DNA of 8,795 nucleotides from an uncultured Woeseiaceae bacterium (GTDB taxonomy: Bacteria; Pseudomonadota; Gammaproteobacteria; Woeseiales; Woeseiaceae): the NCBI GenBank assembly GCA_947259435.1, contig CAMYMP010000661.1, forward strand, positions 1 through 8,795, written 5' to 3'. Each line of letters opens with the position of its first letter. The first letter of the stretch is position 1. Below, one piece after another: positions 7,301 to 8,795 of the stretch. The notes below the pieces were generated by a model that made no database searches, had not been told where the DNA came from, and was given only the letters and a program-made list of their open reading frames with translations. The position numbers and the translations under genes were made by a program.

Positions 7301-7702
7301 TGGAAGTTTACGCTGCCCGCGAACCAGAAAGTCTTGTCAACGTCGGTTACGTTCAACAACGAGCTCTTCTTTGTCGCGTTCTCGCCCGATATTGCGGGCG
7401 CAGCAGCTTGTTCTGCCGGCACTGGTCGTAACTTCCTGTACCGCGTGGCGGTCGCGAACGGTGATCCAATTGGCGACTTGTCCGGTCTCATCCCCGGCAC
7501 GGAAGACGACGCACGCGTCACTGACCTGGCGCAGGGCGGCATTGCGCCAACACCCAGCTTTCTGTTCCCGAGTCCGGACCCCGATTGCACGGGCGACGAG
7601 TGTACACCGCCGCCGATAGGATGCGTAGGCGTCGAGTGCTTCAGCCCCGGATTCGATAACCCCCCGGTTCGCACTTTGTGGGTGCAGGACGGAATTGAGT
7701 AA
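4310..7702 (+). CDS. pilY1: PilY1, calcium-dependent pilus tip adhesin (first copy, complete)
   Basis: A 1130-residue secreted tip protein, close to the 1161 residues of Pseudomonas aeruginosa PilY1. The signal peptide ends at AMA before D27/D28. A von Willebrand A-like domain (about 45-480) has a complete MIDAS: D52-x-S54-x-S56, T293 in GGATP and D353 in LLTDG. Four Cys at 80, 97, 112 and 165 lie in its first part. The C-terminal propeller (about 630-1090) begins with VFTATNDGYVHAIDADTGEELW and includes the PilY1 hallmark GSGYRAHPLD. D850-x-N-x-D-xxx-D858 matches the calcium loop that controls pilus retraction in P. aeruginosa. A second, EF-hand-like loop D709-x-D-x-D-G...D720 lies upstream. 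The tail has a paired Cys cluster (C1093, C1098, C1105, C1110) before a final VRTLWVQDGIE. No RGD motif was seen. It sits 30 bases after the small Cys-pair gene. Confidence 0.96.
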   Translation: MKMVIQKAKWISFGLLLALFSGAPAMADDTELLLLNPDAEIETKPNVLLIIDSSGSMGTDEETREVYEYTTMYAGGATACDPNYLYWSELKKVTPSCDPSNTKRILKTAFVCDHATKQLEGIGSYRSTLAQYRDGSSGFFSVFLGLDTERWQKLEDGNETGIVECKKDRKEHGDGIDVDAVYAQRGGDVAPFTDDGDEEVAWGSWPTNQSATMYDGNYLNYLETGGLTIMDSRINIVQNTATAILNSIEGINVGVMRFNNSDGGPVILAMQDLDTNRADILATIDAIPSGGATPVSEALYESALYWRGLPAYYGENIDENPTDPDALVSSAPEVYQQPLSEVCSKNFNVLLTDGVPVNDEETPDLVDGLPNWIATHEYSGCTGTGMGDCLDDVAAYLNQDDISTEPGRQTVITHTIGFAIDLPILEETALRGGGDYFLADDIESLTIALLEIVNDITDRSLSFAAPAVAVNTFNRTRNLNDLYLTTFAARDKVHWPGNLKKYRISDGEIVDKYDAAAVNPTNGLFYDTASSYWSTGADGNDVNLGGAVENLPDPSVRELYTNNTTDDDLTAAANALTPSNASSFSLSDFGLTGADEEPEIEDLIRWARGEDILDEDLDPLTTTRKAMGDPLHSQPAAVVYGGTEESPDVTVFTATNDGYVHAIDADTGEELWAFIPKEHLAKLPSLYFNPDAPFKNYGVDGDIVPAVADRDRDGVIEPGDGDFVYIMFGMRRGGNAYYALDVTNRNSPQLKWRVEATGFGQSWSRPTIVRMDIDDPGLNSDQAVVVIGGGYDSVHDTIGHPGTADTQGAGIFFLDLQSGEILWRAGADAGANLQLTDMTRSIPSQVTVIDVNGDRFADRMYASDMGGQILRFDIFNGKTPDGTGADALVTGGVVAQLGAEGYLVGDEDTRRFYTSPDISIFNDIVADRRFIAISIGSGYRAHPLDNTNNDRFYSIRDKNIFNLLSQAEYDAFTPVTDAELVEISGTVGTTIGATQRGWKFTLPANQKVLSTSVTFNNELFFVAFSPDIAGAAACSAGTGRNFLYRVAVANGDPIGDLSGLIPGTEDDARVTDLAQGGIAPTPSFLFPSPDPDCTGDECTPPPIGCVGVECFSPGFDNPPVRTLWVQDGIE

Positions 7703-7714
7703 AAGGACGACAAC

Positions 7715-8074
7715 ATGAATATCAGGATATGGAAAGCCCTGGCGATTCTCGGACTGGCACTGAGCCAAGCTGCAATCGCTGATACCGAGACACTCGTACT
7801 GGTGAATGCGGTGGAAACATCGCCATCAAACGTCATATTGCCGGCGTCTACGAATGGAATGATGTCATTCAGACCGTGCGGCAAAGGCTGTGAAAGGGAG
7901 TATGAGCGTGCTCGAATCACGGAAGGAACACGATTTGTGGTCGATGGAAAGGCCGTGAATTTTGAGGATTTTCGCAACGCATTTGCTGTTATCAGGGGAA
8001 AGGACGACAGCTATGCGTTAGTCAGCTATGACACAAAAACCAAAACAGTAACGAGCATAGATGTAGCGAGGTAG
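7715..8074 (+). CDS. Small secreted Cys-pair protein, PilY1-associated (copy B)
   Basis: A 119-residue protein of unknown function and paralog of the one at 3938-4279. The signal peptide MNIRIWKALAILGLALSQAAIA is cleaved after A22. The mature chain repeats the signature SNVILPA...G...F..C...C (S38-A44, G48, F52, C55, C59), with CxxxC (CGKGC) in place of CxxC. It shares the later FEDFRNAF (83-90) segment, aligned with LEEFRRKL in copy A, and a similar C-terminal strand (VTSIDVAR). AAGGA (7703-7707) is seven bases from the ATG, and the gene starts 12 bases after the first pilY1 stop. A second pilY1 begins 61 bases downstream. Location before each PilY1 suggests a partner, chaperone or folding role for PilY1; this is inference only. 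Confidence 0.85.
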   Translation: MNIRIWKALAILGLALSQAAIADTETLVLVNAVETSPSNVILPASTNGMMSFRPCGKGCEREYERARITEGTRFVVDGKAVNFEDFRNAFAVIRGKDDSYALVSYDTKTKTVTSIDVAR

Positions 8075-8135
8075 GTTTTTTTGCTGGTGACTGACTGAGC
8101 GATAGGTCACGGAATGACGAAAGAGGTAAGGACAC

Positions 8136-8795
8136 ATGAATACGTCCAACAAGCACTCCGCTTGGGCACTAGCGGGTCTGTTGCTCACAATGATTGCCGG
8201 GTCGCCCGTATGGGCAGACGACGTCGAGTTATTGCTATCGACCCCTGGCGCGAGTAGCGCAGCCAAGCCAAACATCCTGTTCATCATCGACTCGTCGGGA
8301 AGCATGACCACGGTCGAGCCGAATCAGGTCCCCTATGACGCGGACGCGGTGTATACAGGTCCTTGCGACCTGGATCGCTACTACTGGTCGACGAACTCGT
8401 CGATTCCGAGTTGCGGCAGCAGCTATCGCTTCAATAAAAGCGTGTTCTATTGCCAGCAAGGGATCGACCAGCTCGACAATGCCGGTTCCTACACCGACAC
8501 GATGGCGATGTATCGGAGATACAGCGACAGGTGGAAATGGCGCACGCTCAATCGCTGGGAGACCAACAGGGCGGTCGAGTGTCGGGCGGACTCCGGTGCG
8601 CACGGTTATGGTTCTGATCCCGGGGACGAACCCTATGCGCGCACGGGCAATAACCGGCCACCGTATACGGCGGATGAAAACCGTGAGGTATCCTGGGGCT
8701 CCTCTCCGACGCATCAAATCGTCACGGTCTATGACAGCAACTACCTGAACTGGTACTACAACCCGCCAGGCGGAAGCTTGTCGCGCTCAGACGTC
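8136..8795 (+). CDS. Second PilY1 paralog, N-terminal part (runs off the window)
   Basis: An open frame of 220 codons with no stop before the right edge. The signal peptide MNTSNKHSAWALAGLLLTMIAGSPVWA is followed by DDVELLL, matching DDTELLL of the first PilY1. IIDSSGSM places the MIDAS residues D52, S54 and S56 at exactly the same positions as in the first copy. Four Cys (77, 93, 106, 149) align with C80, C97, C112 and C165 there. EVSWGSSPTHQ and VYDSNYLNWY match EVAWGSWPTNQ and MYDGNYLNYL. Elsewhere identity is modest and loops differ in length, so this is an old or fast-diverging duplicate. AAGGA or GAGGT before ATG 8136 serves as ribosome site. The propeller, calcium loop and tail would lie outside the window, so completeness is unknown. 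Confidence 0.93.
   Translation, partial: MNTSNKHSAWALAGLLLTMIAGSPVWADDVELLLSTPGASSAAKPNILFIIDSSGSMTTVEPNQVPYDADAVYTGPCDLDRYYWSTNSSIPSCGSSYRFNKSVFYCQQGIDQLDNAGSYTDTMAMYRRYSDRWKWRTLNRWETNRAVECRADSGAHGYGSDPGDEPYARTGNNRPPYTADENREVSWGSSPTHQIVTVYDSNYLNWYYNPPGGSLSRSDV

Noticed and set aside
8035..8080. AAAAACC/GGTTTTT inverted repeat and T-run at the end of small gene B, as a terminator
   Set aside because: The stem is only seven mostly A-T pairs with a loop of about 32 bases, and there is no GC-rich hairpin before the T-run. The next pilY1 follows at once, so termination here is unlikely.
8087..8110. GTGAC...GTCAC inverted repeat before the second pilY1
   Set aside because: Five-base arms with a 14-base gap do not extend and are expected by chance.

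Overview
The window looks like a chromosomal segment of a Gammaproteobacterium. It has moderately high GC, Shine-Dalgarno-led genes and a minor-pilin/pilY1 cluster in the gene order known from Pseudomonas and the Xanthomonadales/Lysobacter type of type IV pilus (T4P) systems. The exact lineage cannot be fixed from the sequence.

Left edge (1-640): the first 38 bases may be the tail of a plus-strand gene. A tRNA-Thr(CGT) lies on the minus strand (115 down to 40, CCA encoded) with its own likely promoter. Upstream of it, also on the minus strand, is a short Fur-superfamily regulator of the Irr/PerR-like kind. It keeps all five residues of the regulatory metal site at PerR spacing but lacks the C-terminal CxxC zinc pairs. 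A TATAAT box directly before the first ATG and a Shine-Dalgarno further in argue that its real start is nine codons downstream.

Pilus cluster (681-8795, all plus strand): two tandem GspH/FimT-type minor pseudopilins, then PilV, PilW and PilX, then a small secreted protein with a Cys pair, then a full-length PilY1 (about 1130 residues: signal peptide, von Willebrand A domain with MIDAS, C-terminal propeller with calcium loop). A second small secreted protein follows, and then the first 220 codons of a second PilY1 that runs off the right edge. Genes are closely spaced or overlapping from pilV to the second pilY1, as in an operon. No major pilin or pilE-like gene is seen; pilE, if present, would lie downstream.

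How they work together: in the known systems the minor pilins prime pilus assembly and form a tip complex that carries PilY1, a calcium-dependent adhesin and mechanosensor that also supports extension against PilT-driven retraction. The main novelty here is that the unit [small Cys-pair secreted protein + PilY1] occurs twice in tandem. The two small proteins are recognisable paralogs, and so are the two PilY1 N-termini. This suggests each small protein is a dedicated partner of the PilY1 that follows it, and that the organism may build pili with alternative tips.
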